Shown in pieces: positions 1 through 7,893 of a DNA stretch of 64,000 nt. The stretch spans positions 85,248-149,247 of the forward strand of contig OMZY01000005.1 in the NCBI GenBank assembly GCA_900315675.1, written 5' to 3'. The notes beneath the pieces were generated by a model. That model made no database searches. It saw only the letters and a program-made list of their open reading frames with translations, and was not told the origin of the DNA. This stretch comes from an uncultured Eubacteriales bacterium. Lineage in GTDB: Bacteria > Bacillota > Clostridia > Christensenellales > Aristaeellaceae. Each line of letters begins with the position of its first letter. Position 1 is the stretch's first letter. Position numbers and translations under genes: made by a program.

Positions 1-868
1 ATTCAAGCGCTACATGGTTGAAGCGGGGCTTTTCATCGATAATAAGGTTGGAGAAATATTCATTAAGGAAATGGGAAGCTTCATCCGCGGTCAAAATCTG
101 CTGCGTGTTTACAGGAAGCATATCTTCAAACAGGAGCCTGACAAGGACATTGGATATACCATCCGCGTCAATATAAACCGTGATAAACGAAGGAGAGGAA
201 TAAAGCCCGTTATACAACGGAACACCCCAAGGCAAAATCTCAATGTCATTCAGTTCCCGGGCAAAGGCGATCTCAACATATGCCGGCTGCACATTGATCC
301 CGGGTAACGCTTCTTCCTCACTGTTATAAAAAGCGGTCATCTGCAGGGGTTTCCCCATACAGACTCCGTAATCCAGCATTTTTTCCTTCAGTAATGGGAT
401 TTCTTTAAAATATTCATCAGCAAGCATTTCATTCTTTTCTATTTCGGAACAGGAATAAGTGACCTCTGTATATGCACCGTCCAGCATATTTTCATAGTTC
501 ATTTCTGCCCTGCCGTTCATGTAGCGAAAGGAGGCGCCCGGATCACAAAGGAAAACCATGCTTTCCAATGTATCCTGATCAAACAGATAAGCAAACCCGT
601 TATCAAGCATATAAACGTCAGGGGTATTATTACTTTCTTTCAGATAGAATTTTTCAAAGCTTGCCACGGATTCCCCTTTCCACGTTTGCAGGCTTGCATG
701 ATACGCTGGAAGTGATTCCAAAGCAAAGGCAGGAAGATCACAATCAATGGTGATTGCTTCTACATCAGAAGTGTTTATAACAGAAGTTTCTGCATAAACC
801 GAGCAAGATAAAGAAGAAAACAGGAGAACTGTCATCATGAGTATGGCCAGACATTTTCTTCCAAACAT
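1..868 (-). CDS. secreted protein, divergent fourth member of the local paralogue family (3' end outside window)
   Basis: The reading frame is open from an ATG at 868 to the left edge (289 codons seen). The start has AAAAGAGG about 7 bases upstream; an in-frame ATG at 874 is too close to that site. Residues 1-26 form a signal peptide ending in a VYA-E type cleavage site. The order of an ID..LP...Y.AS...W motif near residue 40 and an LII...RF..V.LE segment near the visible end matches the three tandem proteins at 3132-6613, so I place it in that family at low identity. It starts 13 bases after the ABC ATPase gene and is probably co-transcribed. The biochemical function is unknown; the family may correspond to a Firmicutes DUF (DUF6034 is a guess). 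Confidence 0.8.
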   Translation of the reverse strand, partial: MFGRKCLAILMMTVLLFSSLSCSVYAETSVINTSDVEAITIDCDLPAFALESLPAYHASLQTWKGESVASFEKFYLKESNNTPDVYMLDNGFAYLFDQDTLESMVFLCDPGASFRYMNGRAEMNYENMLDGAYTEVTYSCSEIEKNEMLADEYFKEIPLLKEKMLDYGVCMGKPLQMTAFYNSEEEALPGINVQPAYVEIAFARELNDIEILPWGVPLYNGLYSSPSFITVYIDADGISNVLVRLLFEDMLPVNTQQILTADEASHFLNEYFSNLIIDEKPRFNHVALE

Positions 869-881
869 ATTCATGCCTCTT

Positions 882-1505
882 TTACTGTTTACATATTTTA
901 TGATCACGGAAAGTATACACTTCGTCACAGAGATCACGGATTTCATCCGGATGATGACTGGAGAGGATGATGATTTTTCCGTTTTCTTTTTCCTGCCCGA
1001 GCAGTTTGTATACCTGATGTCGGCTTTTTTCATCCAGCGCGTTAAACGGTTCATCCAACAGCAATACGGGTGGATTGTCGATGAGCGCCTGAGCGATTCC
1101 CAGACGCTGGCGCATACCCAGGGAATAACTGCGCACTTTTTTTCGGGCATTTTCTTCCAGAGAAACCATACGAAGCATATTCATGATTTCATCTTTCTGA
1201 ACGGAGCGGCGAAGGGACGCCAGCATTTTCAGATTCTGATAACCTGAAAACTCGTTCAGAAAACCGGGCGTCTCAATGATGACGCCGAAACTACCCTTGG
1301 CGGGATTTTTCCCGTTCAGAAGGATTTTGCCGGTATCCGGGATCATCAGATTACAGATACATTTCATTAATACTGTTTTGCCGCAGCCGTTTTCTCCTAC
1401 CAGACCATAGATTTTTCCGCCGTGAATATCGAGCTGAACATCATCCAGAACGACCGCGTTTTTGAAGGTTTTTGAAACACCGTTTAGTTCCAACCGATTT
1501 TCCAT
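882..1505 (-). CDS. ABC transporter ATP-binding protein, lantibiotic-immunity/BcrA type
   Basis: A 207-residue stand-alone ATPase. Walker A GENGCGKT lies at residues 37-44, the ABC signature SLGMRQR at about 128-134, Walker B VLLLDEP at about 147-153, and an H-loop in SSHHPDE near 185. The Q-loop position reads VIIETPGF, with Glu78 where Gln is usual. This E-loop is known from lantibiotic self-immunity ATPases (LanF type) and related BcrA-like proteins. The start at ATG 1505 follows GGAGGAG; a longer frame begins inside the upstream gene and is less likely. Its permease partners are the two membrane proteins immediately upstream (2 bases between their stop and this start). Inferred role: powering removal of a peptide or amphiphile from the membrane. 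Confidence 0.9.
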   Translation of the reverse strand: MENRLELNGVSKTFKNAVVLDDVQLDIHGGKIYGLVGENGCGKTVLMKCICNLMIPDTGKILLNGKNPAKGSFGVIIETPGFLNEFSGYQNLKMLASLRRSVQKDEIMNMLRMVSLEENARKKVRSYSLGMRQRLGIAQALIDNPPVLLLDEPFNALDEKSRHQVYKLLGQEKENGKIIILSSHHPDEIRDLCDEVYTFRDHKICKQ

Positions 1506-1507
1506 AT

Positions 1508-2374
1508 TTACTCCTCCATCCTGTTTAAACTGCGGCTGATCTGTTTGGGCCGAGCAGAAACGTACAGCAGCAGGAAAAGACTGATTATAATCACAATACA
1601 GGGCACGAAATAACAATAAAAGGCGCCGGGACGATTTGCATACTGCGCGGCGGTCAGCTGGTATTCCAGCCGGCACCAGGAAAAGGGCGAGAAGAAATAC
1701 AGAATGTCATTCAGCTGCATATACCCGATGGCGGCATTGAGAACGGTCATCAGACCAAGCAGGCTAATAACCAGTTTCTTTGCACTGACAGTGGAAAGAA
1801 AAAGAACTGTCAGACCAATGGCAACCAGAACCGTAATCAATGAAACGAGCGCTTTTGCCCAGGCAAGCAAAGGCGTCATCTGACTGACAATGATACGGGG
1901 CACATAGAGGAAAGCTTCGCCAACTGTCTGTCCTAAAGACATGGTATTCAGTGCTCTATCCCATGTATAAGGATCTTTCAGTGTTCCGCCGGCAATGAGA
2001 AGGGTCATAATCCAGATCACCAGCGCATAGACAATACTGAGGATCAAAAGGTGAAGAGCTCTGGCTGCCATGGAGGAACGCCCGGTCAATCGCATATGGA
2101 TAAAAGTCTCCATAGGGGTCAGAAAAGGAGCATCCGAAATCAATATGCTGAACCCCAGTGCTAGCCACATCAGAAGGTAATCATATGAAGTGACGCAGGC
2201 GAAGCACCCGAAACCGTTGACGCTGACCTGATGGGAAGCATACAGAGAACGGGCTTCGCCGATGTAATTATCCATCACACAACCGATCAGCAAAAGAATC
2301 AGATACACCTTAGGCTGCTTCAGCAGTCTCCGGAGAAGGAGCGCTGTCATAGCCCATATGCCTTGTTTATGCAT
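1508..2374 (-). CDS. ABC-transporter-like integral membrane protein (second permease)
   Basis: A 288-residue hydrophobic protein with about six membrane segments, for example near residues 22-34, 68-85, 110-127, 175-205, 205-220 and 255-275. It has no recognisable catalytic motif. It starts at ATG 2374 behind GGAGGC, overlapping the end of the upstream membrane gene by 8 bases, and is followed after 2 bases by the ATPase. Position and topology match the paired membrane subunits (LanE/LanG-like) of immunity-type ABC transporters, which are poorly conserved in sequence. That functional reading is inference from the neighbouring E-loop ATPase, not from the sequence of this protein. Confidence 0.75.
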   Translation of the reverse strand: MHKQGIWAMTALLLRRLLKQPKVYLILLLIGCVMDNYIGEARSLYASHQVSVNGFGCFACVTSYDYLLMWLALGFSILISDAPFLTPMETFIHMRLTGRSSMAARALHLLILSIVYALVIWIMTLLIAGGTLKDPYTWDRALNTMSLGQTVGEAFLYVPRIIVSQMTPLLAWAKALVSLITVLVAIGLTVLFLSTVSAKKLVISLLGLMTVLNAAIGYMQLNDILYFFSPFSWCRLEYQLTAAQYANRPGAFYCYFVPCIVIIISLFLLLYVSARPKQISRSLNRMEE

Positions 2375-3125
2375 AACGAAGCCTCCTTTTTCCGAAAACC
2401 ATAAAGACCAGGAAGCTGATCAGCGAGAGAATTGCAAAGATTGAAAGGGATTCAAGAAGAAGCTGGCCGATTGTTTCCACATCCAGGCCGCCCATTGCAT
2501 AAATCACGATATGTTCTTTGTCTATGGCAAAGAGTCCCCTGCACAGCACTTCCATGAATAATGCGGTAGCAAGATAGACCAGCTGCATCTTGCCGGCAAT
2601 CGCGGAAAACATGAGGCCGATCCCGGCCCACATAAAACCGGAAGCCCATTGCAGCAGGGCATACAGTCCGAAGTAAGCAACCCATTGTTTCTGCTGAACA
2701 AGCGCTTCAGCGTAAGGATAAACAGCTTCGGCATAATCCAGGCTTGCAAGCGGATGCGTGACGGGCAGCAGAACGCCAAGAAAAGCCAGCATACCCAGCG
2801 CGGTAGCCAGTCCTCCGACTACACCTGTCACAAGAAATCTTCTGGCCAGATAACGGTTTCCATCAATCCTCTGTAGAGTAAACCGGAGATTCCCGCTGTG
2901 CAGATCTTCCAGGAAGCTTGCCACGAACGGGAACACTGCCACAACAGGGAACAGGTGGTAAAATGATCCGAATGCTACAGTGGCATCCAGAATATACAGG
3001 ACATTGTCCGCACCGATTTCCGGAAGAGAGCCTAACCAGTAGATTGCAGCGCACAGTAAAACGGCAGCAAGGAATCGCGAATTAACAATACCGCGTTTTA
3101 AATCGATCAGATATTGCCGCATCAT
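2367..3125 (-). CDS. ABC-transporter-like integral membrane protein (first permease)
   Basis: A 252-residue membrane protein with about six predicted spans (residues near 18-34, 58-74, 100-125, 150-175, 180-195 and 228-246). It starts at ATG 3125, or at the adjacent ATG 3122, behind GAGGTGGA, only 6 bases after the stop of the secreted paralogue upstream. Its first 13 codons, beginning MMRQYLIDLKRGI, recur as two relics between the tandem secreted genes at about 4338 and 5494. This marks its 5' end as the junction of the duplication unit. Probably a membrane subunit for the ATPase at 882-1505. Confidence 0.75.
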   Translation of the reverse strand: MMRQYLIDLKRGIVNSRFLAAVLLCAAIYWLGSLPEIGADNVLYILDATVAFGSFYHLFPVVAVFPFVASFLEDLHSGNLRFTLQRIDGNRYLARRFLVTGVVGGLATALGMLAFLGVLLPVTHPLASLDYAEAVYPYAEALVQQKQWVAYFGLYALLQWASGFMWAGIGLMFSAIAGKMQLVYLATALFMEVLCRGLFAIDKEHIVIYAMGGLDVETIGQLLLESLSIFAILSLISFLVFMVFGKRRLRYA

Positions 3126-3131
3126 TCCACC

Positions 3132-4244
3132 TCAATCCATTACCAGGTATTCACCTGTGATCGCATTAAAGAACTGAACATAATTATATTCAGCAGGAGC
3201 GCCCGGATCGGTTACGGGCAGATAGAAGCACCAGGCCGGGACAAGCTCGTAGGTTGGAAGAACTTTGGAATTATCTTCCCAGACGAGGTATTCCAGAGAG
3301 ATCCGACGGACACGGAGTTCCACATAATCCGGTAAAATATAGGAAGAAGAAAACTGAGAATATACATCCAGAATCTGTTCCAGTGATAAGGGCTTTGTTT
3401 TCGAACCGACGGCTACAGGATTGTCTATAGTGCTGGATGCGTAAAGTTGAAGAAGAGTGCCATCTGCCTGGAGTGTAATTTCCAGAGCCGGATAAGCAAT
3501 GCTTTTATCACCAGCAACACGGCCTCCTTGAGTGTGGAGAGGAAGTCCCTGAAAATAAACCGGATATTGTATCTTGTAAAGTTCATCACCTGTTTCCCAG
3601 ATATAGTTATAATGCTCATGAAAGGTTTCATTATACTTTTTCTGATTGGAATTGAAAGTATCCAGATCGTATACTTTGACGAACCGGGGCTCGCCCAGGG
3701 ACAGTTCTGTAGCTGCCAGAACCGGTTCCAGCAATTTAAGTGCTTCAGGATAAGAAAGATCTTTCAGGGGCGTGACTGTTTCCGGATCAATTGGTTCCAT
3801 GTAGAGGTGTGAGCAACCAAATGATGTTCCGACTGAAAGACGTTCAAGGGTCTCATGCTGTTTTTCAAGACCGAAGGCAACACTGGGCGAAGCGAAAATG
3901 CCGTCGTCTTCATCTTTCAGAATCCACCTATTATCGTCCTCGCCTTCCAGTGGTTGTAGCCTTATTAGTGGCATGTTTTCGTATCCCGGAGCAGCAACTG
4001 AAACGAAGGCACGAAGCTTGTCCTCTGTCCATACGCGCTGGGAAGCTTTGTATTCGCAGACTGTTTCAGGAAGATTGGTATCTGTTATGGCGTCAATGAC
4101 AATCTTTTGTCCCTGGCAGTCCAGCTCCCTCTGTATATGTTTCCATTGGGGAGTATAGGTGGAAGCTACGGCAGAGGACAACTGTAAAGATAGTAGAATA
4201 GTCATCAGAAGGAGAAAGCAAAGGAATCGTCTTTTGTTATTCAT
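3132..4244 (-). CDS. secreted protein, tandem paralogue 1
   Basis: 370 residues. The ATG at 4244 follows GGAGG with 8 bases spacing; the frame extends further upstream without a plausible site. It opens with a charged NNKRR segment, a hydrophobic core and a likely VAS-T cleavage. The mature part carries the family block around QRELDCQGQKIVIDAITDTN (residues about 40-60) and ETVCEYKAS, with two conserved cysteines. The C-terminal half has the repeated LSLEQILDVYSQF and RVRRISLEYLV segments and ends with FNAITGEYLVMD. No enzymatic motif is recognised. It is the last of three tandem copies and directly precedes the ABC membrane genes. An extracellular or envelope role linked to the transporter (binding, immunity or export) is inference. 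Confidence 0.85.
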   Translation of the reverse strand: MNNKRRFLCFLLLMTILLSLQLSSAVASTYTPQWKHIQRELDCQGQKIVIDAITDTNLPETVCEYKASQRVWTEDKLRAFVSVAAPGYENMPLIRLQPLEGEDDNRWILKDEDDGIFASPSVAFGLEKQHETLERLSVGTSFGCSHLYMEPIDPETVTPLKDLSYPEALKLLEPVLAATELSLGEPRFVKVYDLDTFNSNQKKYNETFHEHYNYIWETGDELYKIQYPVYFQGLPLHTQGGRVAGDKSIAYPALEITLQADGTLLQLYASSTIDNPVAVGSKTKPLSLEQILDVYSQFSSSYILPDYVELRVRRISLEYLVWEDNSKVLPTYELVPAWCFYLPVTDPGAPAEYNYVQFFNAITGEYLVMD

Positions 4245-4249
4245 TAGCA

Positions 4250-4340
4250 AAACCTCCTGGGGGCATTGCACAAGCAGGTGGTATGAAATTGCAGATTTAA
4301 CATGCCGTGCTTTATATCAATCAGAGATTGCCGCATCATT
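4250..4340 (-). pseudogene. relic of permease 5' end plus duplicated leader between paralogues 2 and 1
   Basis: Right after the paralogue 2 stop, the minus strand reads TGAGGTGGA, then two ATGs and codons for MMRQSLIDIKHGM. This is nearly the start of the membrane protein at 3125 (MMRQYLIDLKRGI). The match fades after about 13 codons and the frame is not continued. A GCATTGCACA sequence shortly before the next gene resembles the left part of the hairpin upstream of paralogue 3. I read this as the footprint of a tandem duplication whose unit ran from the leader of one secreted gene to the first codons of the permease gene. Confidence 0.6.
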
Positions 4341-4345
4341 CCACC

Positions 4346-5452
4346 TCAGTCTATATTCAAGCATTCACCTGTGATTGCATTAAAGCACTGAACATAATTA
4401 TGTTCTTTAGAGGCTCCCAGATCGGGCAGATAAAAGCACCAGACCGGGACAAGATGGTAAGCAGGAATATCGCCAGTATAATGTTGCCATACGAGGTATT
4501 CCAAAGAGATGCGGCGGACACGGGGCTCCACATAATCCGGTAAAATAATGGAAGATGAAAACTGAGTATATATATCCAGCATCTGTTCCAGTGATAAGGG
4601 CTTTGCTTCCGGACTGATGGCTACAGGGTTGTCCATAATACTGTCAACGTGCAACTCAAGAAGGGTGCCGTCAGCCCGGAGTGTAATATCCAGGAATGTA
4701 CGAGCAATCATTTTATCACCAATAATATGTCCACCCTGAGCGTAGAGAGGAAGATCCTGAAAATAGACCGGATATCGTAATATATATAATTCATCACTTG
4801 CCTGCCAGGTGAAACTATTATGTTTTTGAAATGTTTCGTTATACTGTTTCTGACTGGATGTGAAAGCATCCAAATCGTATGCTTTGACAAACTGAGGTTC
4901 GCCCAGAGACAGCTCTGTGGCTGCCAGAATAGGATCCAGTAGTTTGAGCGCCTCGGGATAAGAAAGCCCTTTCAGGCTTACTACTATATTCGGATCAATC
5001 GGTTCTTTGTAAAAGTGTGCAAAATCAAATAATGTTCCAATTGAAAGCTGTTCATCTACCTCGAGGTATCTTTCAAGACCGAAAGCAATACTGGGTGAGG
5101 CTGAAATCCCTGCTTCTTCATCTTTAAGGCTCCACGCATAATAGGGATCCCTTTCCGGTGATCGCGGCCACACCAAGGGCATGTTTTCATATCCCGGAGC
5201 GGCAACTGAAACGAATTTGCGTAATTTTTCTTCTGTCATTACACGTTGGGAAGCTTTGTATTCGCAGACTGTTTCAGGAAGATTGGTATCTGTTATGGCG
5301 TCAATGACGATCTTCTGTCCCTGACAGTCCAGTTCCCTCTGGATATGTTCCCATCGGGGAGTATAGGAGGACGCCCCGGCAGACGGCAGATGAGCAGATA
5401 ACAGAAGGCCCATCAGCAGGAGAAAGGAAAGGAAACGTCTTTTATGGTTCAT
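4346..5452 (-). CDS. secreted protein, tandem paralogue 2
   Basis: 368 residues, starting at ATG 5452 behind AAAGG. A longer frame from 5494 would fuse the relic permease start (MMRHCLIDCKKG) to this protein and is likely an artefact of duplication. Signal peptide with core FLSFLLLMGLLLSAHL and a GASS cleavage region. It shares the long near-identical N-terminal block with its two neighbours, while the middle third (residues about 90-260) has diverged. It ends with the ITGECLNID version of the family terminus. Function unknown; its place in the operon suggests the same envelope role as its paralogues, perhaps with altered ligand specificity. Confidence 0.85.
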   Translation of the reverse strand: MNHKRRFLSFLLLMGLLLSAHLPSAGASSYTPRWEHIQRELDCQGQKIVIDAITDTNLPETVCEYKASQRVMTEEKLRKFVSVAAPGYENMPLVWPRSPERDPYYAWSLKDEEAGISASPSIAFGLERYLEVDEQLSIGTLFDFAHFYKEPIDPNIVVSLKGLSYPEALKLLDPILAATELSLGEPQFVKAYDLDAFTSSQKQYNETFQKHNSFTWQASDELYILRYPVYFQDLPLYAQGGHIIGDKMIARTFLDITLRADGTLLELHVDSIMDNPVAISPEAKPLSLEQMLDIYTQFSSSIILPDYVEPRVRRISLEYLVWQHYTGDIPAYHLVPVWCFYLPDLGASKEHNYVQCFNAITGECLNID

Positions 5453-5500
5453 AGGAAAGCCTTTCTTACAATCGATCAGACAGTGCCGCATCATTACACC
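5452..5500 (-). pseudogene. relic of permease 5' end between paralogues 3 and 2
   Basis: The minus strand after the paralogue 3 stop reads GGTGTA, ATGATG and codons for MMRHCLIDCKKGF, then runs into the ATG of paralogue 2. It corresponds to the N-terminus of the membrane protein starting at 3125. Together with the copy near 4338 this shows that the duplication breakpoint was inside the permease gene. Confidence 0.6.
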
Positions 5501-6613
5501 TCAGTACATCATCAGGTATTCACCTGTGATCGCACTAAAATATTGAATACAATCCGCATTCTCAGGAGTTAATGGATTGGTTGTAGGCAAATAGAAACAC
5601 CAGACCGGGATAAGTTCATAGGTCGGAAAAGCCCCGGTATACTGCTGCTTTACGAGGTGCTCCAGAGAAATTCGACGGACACGAGGATCCACATTATCCG
5701 GTAAAAGAGTGGAAGATACGTATTGATTAAATACATCCAGAATCTGTTCAAGCGATAAGGGTTTTGTGTCCGGGCCGACAGCTACCGGATTGTCTATGAT
5801 ATTGTCAACGTGCAGCTCAAGAAGGGTGCCGTCTGCCTGAAGTACAATATTCATTGCCGTATAAGCAACGCTTTTATCACCAATCACGAGTCCACCATGA
5901 GTGTGGAGAGGGAGCTCCTGAAAATAAACCGGATATTGTATCTTATATATTTCGTTACCTGTTTCCCAGGTATAATTATGATGCTCATGAAATGTTTCGT
6001 TATATTGATTCTGATTGGAATAGAGAGTGCTCAGATCGTAGACTTCGACAAGCTGGGGCTCGCCCAGGGTCAGTTCTGTGGCTGCCAGAACCGGTTCCAG
6101 CAATTTGAGGGCATCGGGATAAGAAAGATCTTTCAGGTTTGTGACTGTTGCCGGATCAATCGAATCCCTGTAAATGTATGAAGAACCAAATAATGTTCCA
6201 ACTGAAAGCTTTTCACGTGTCTCATGGTATCTTTCAAGACCGAAAGCAATACTGGGTGAAGCCGAAACACCCGCTTCTTCATCATCCAGGGTCCACTCGT
6301 GATCAGCATCAATTCCTTGTGCATGTGGCCACACCAACGGCATGTTTTCGTATCCCGGAGCAGCAACAGCAACAAAGGCGCGAAGCTTTTCCTCTGTCAT
6401 TACACGCAAGGAAGCTTTGTATTCGCAGACTGTTTCAGGAAGATTGGTATCTGTTATGGCGTCAATGACGATCTTCTGTCCCTGGCAGTCCAGCTCCCTC
6501 TGTATATGTTTCCATTGGGGAGTATAGGAGGAAGCTGCGGCAGAGGGCAGATGTGCAGATAACAGAAGAATTATCAGCAGGGAAAAGCAAAGGAAACGGC
6601 TTTTATTATTCAT
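5501..6613 (-). CDS. secreted protein, tandem paralogue 3 (first transcribed copy)
   Basis: 370 residues from ATG 6613, which sits 8 bases after GGAGG. Signal peptide with core FLCFSLLIILLLSAHL and cleavage near AAASS. It carries the family N-terminal block with Cys pair and the SLEQILDVFNQ and RVRRISLEHLV segments, and ends in ITGEYLMMY. It is the most upstream of the three copies, preceded by a 45-base hairpin and the small secreted gene at 6715. Its stop is followed by GAGGTG and an ATGATG, the same layout that precedes the real permease at the far end of the array. No domain of known function recognised. Confidence 0.85.
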   Translation of the reverse strand: MNNKSRFLCFSLLIILLLSAHLPSAAASSYTPQWKHIQRELDCQGQKIVIDAITDTNLPETVCEYKASLRVMTEEKLRAFVAVAAPGYENMPLVWPHAQGIDADHEWTLDDEEAGVSASPSIAFGLERYHETREKLSVGTLFGSSYIYRDSIDPATVTNLKDLSYPDALKLLEPVLAATELTLGEPQLVEVYDLSTLYSNQNQYNETFHEHHNYTWETGNEIYKIQYPVYFQELPLHTHGGLVIGDKSVAYTAMNIVLQADGTLLELHVDNIIDNPVAVGPDTKPLSLEQILDVFNQYVSSTLLPDNVDPRVRRISLEHLVKQQYTGAFPTYELIPVWCFYLPTTNPLTPENADCIQYFSAITGEYLMMY

Positions 6614-6630
6614 CAGTAAGACCTCCGGGG

Positions 6631-6675
6631 TGCATTGCACACACTGACTGCAGAGCAGCCAGTGTGTGCAATGCA
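6631..6675 (-). promoter_or_regulatory. long intergenic hairpin before the secreted paralogues
   Basis: Arms of 16 bases (TGCATTGCACACACTG at 6631-6646 and its exact complement at 6660-6675) enclose an inner CTGC/GCAG hairpin. No T-run follows on the minus strand, so a simple terminator is unlikely. An mRNA-stabilising or processing structure between the abundant small secreted gene and the array is more plausible. Confidence 0.6.
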
Positions 6676-6714
6676 AAAATGTTACCTAATTAGCAGATGG
6701 AATGACTTTGCATC

Positions 6715-7113
6715 TTATGGATTCCAGCTGCCGCTGCTACTGGCTTTATTTACCTTGGACTGGGAACTGTGAGTTGCAGCAAGATAATAATTTACGTCTT
6801 TCCATAACCGGGGCTCATCATTTCCATCTCTCAGTGTCTTCAATGTGGCACTACCTGAATTAGTAATACGAGCTCCTTCAGAGGCCTGCCAACCGGTGTA
6901 TTTCCATACCCTGAAATGGAAGGTAGCTTTGCTTTTCGACATTGTTGCAGACACTTTAGCGGAAGTACCATTACCGGTTGTTTTTTTGATGTTACCTGAA
7001 TTTTTCACAGCGTTTTTAGCAAGCTCGGGTGTGGAAAAATCGGCGGCAAAAGCGGTCGCGCATACGGTCAGGATCATGACAACCAGAAGAACTACAGAGA
7101 CTAAACGTTTCAT
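6715..7113 (-). CDS. small secreted protein, bacteriocin-like candidate
   Basis: 132 residues with a clear signal peptide (core LVSVVLLVVMILTV, cleavage at AFA-AD near residue 23). The mature part of about 109 residues is rich in Ser, Thr, Lys and Asn, has no cysteine, shows alternating beta-strand patterns (ATFHFRVWKYTGW, NYYLAATHSS) and ends in SSSGSWNP. The start is firm: GAGGAGG 8 bases upstream. It lies between the small secreted gene at 7417 and the triplicated secreted genes. Small size, export signal and the immunity-type ABC transporter downstream suggest a secreted peptide effector or stress protein, but no named bacteriocin family is matched. Confidence 0.8.
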   Translation of the reverse strand: MKRLVSVVLLVVMILTVCATAFAADFSTPELAKNAVKNSGNIKKTTGNGTSAKVSATMSKSKATFHFRVWKYTGWQASEGARITNSGSATLKTLRDGNDEPRLWKDVNYYLAATHSSQSKVNKASSSGSWNP

Positions 7114-7173
7114 AAAATGAACCTCCTCATATTGTTTTTTGCTTTTTTATTGTTTGTGTAATATACTGATAGC

Positions 7174-7234
7174 ATCCTTGTAGAACGTTCATTGCTTACG
7201 CAATGTATGCTGCCCGGCATAGTTTTACAAGGAT
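7174..7234 (-). ncRNA. predicted three-way-junction RNA element in the operon leader
   Basis: On the minus strand a 12-13 bp closing stem (ATCCTTGTAAAAC with GTTCTACAAGGAT, one G-U pair) encloses two hairpins: TATGCCGGGCAGCATA and CATTGCGTAAGCAATG. The second has a 6-bp stem capped by GTAA, a GNRA tetraloop, which is present only when read on the minus strand. This supports an RNA transcribed with the operon. It lies about 60 bases before the small secreted gene at 7113. Role unknown: processing site, stabiliser or cis-regulator. Confidence 0.55.
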
Positions 7235-7282
7235 TTCTGCATTTTCTGCAGACAACGGATTAGCGCAGGGCCTGGGGAAATG

Positions 7283-7408
7283 TCACTCCTTTCCTACATG
7301 CAGAACGACGCGCTGAATCAGTTCCGCGTGTTTTCTTATGTGCAAGAACCGGATGGTCGGTTCGGACACATCAGCTGATTTACCTGAAGAAGTTTTGTAA
7401 TCTGTCAT
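7283..7408 (-). CDS. possible 41-residue ORF, doubtful
   Basis: ATG 7408 opens a 41-codon frame (start MTDYKTSSGK, end VVLHVGKE) in the otherwise empty 300-base gap between the two small secreted genes. No Shine-Dalgarno sequence is visible before it and no family is recognised. It could be an unrelated relic. Listed because it is the only readable frame in the gap. Confidence 0.2.
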   Translation of the reverse strand: MTDYKTSSGKSADVSEPTIRFLHIRKHAELIQRVVLHVGKE

Positions 7409-7416
7409 ATCAATAA

Positions 7417-7791
7417 TCAGTATGATTTTGATCCGCTTGTTTTTGTAATGGTATCTGAGTTATTGATGACACATTTCACATATGCCCTGTATGTTTCACC
7501 TTTTTTTGCGTCTTCTGAAACACAGGCATAAGTGCTGCCGGTCCCGGTAGAAACATCGCTCCAGCCTCTTCCGCTCTTTTTCTGAAGTATTACTGTCAGG
7601 TTTGTTGAATTGCCAGGCGCTGTCTTGATAACAGTTCCTTCAGCTTTCACTTTCCCGCCTGAAATGGATATAGTCGCACCGATTTTGTTTTCGCCCACGG
7701 AAAAGAGCATCACCGGACTGGCGAAAACAGAAGTTATCATTGATACCAACAGGACAACCAGAAGAAGAACCGAAGCAACCTTTTTGAACAT
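7417..7791 (-). CDS. small secreted beta-rich protein
   Basis: 124 residues from ATG 7791, which follows AAAGGAGG with good spacing; an upstream in-frame ATG at 7821 is not supported. Signal peptide with core VASVLLLVVLLVSMI and likely cleavage at VFA-S. The mature domain has alternating hydrophobic strands, a VILQKKSGRGW segment, one cysteine in YACVSEDA and a C-terminal TKTSGSKSY. This is the layout of small immunoglobulin-like or beta-sandwich secreted proteins common in Clostridia. It is the first gene after the anti-sigma factor (102-base gap), so it is probably a main target of the sigma factor. Molecular role unknown. Confidence 0.8.
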   Translation of the reverse strand: MFKKVASVLLLVVLLVSMITSVFASPVMLFSVGENKIGATISISGGKVKAEGTVIKTAPGNSTNLTVILQKKSGRGWSDVSTGTGSTYACVSEDAKKGETYRAYVKCVINNSDTITKTSGSKSY

Positions 7792-7893
7792 GAGAAAACC
7801 TCCTTTAACATCTTTCTGCATATATAGACGTCAGAGGAGGTTTCATTTGCGAAAATTGTATTGTATTTACATTGTTTTTTGCATTCAGGAGAG

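Noticed and set aside
6631-6675. Intrinsic terminator between small secreted gene and array
   Set aside because: No T-run follows on the transcribed strand.
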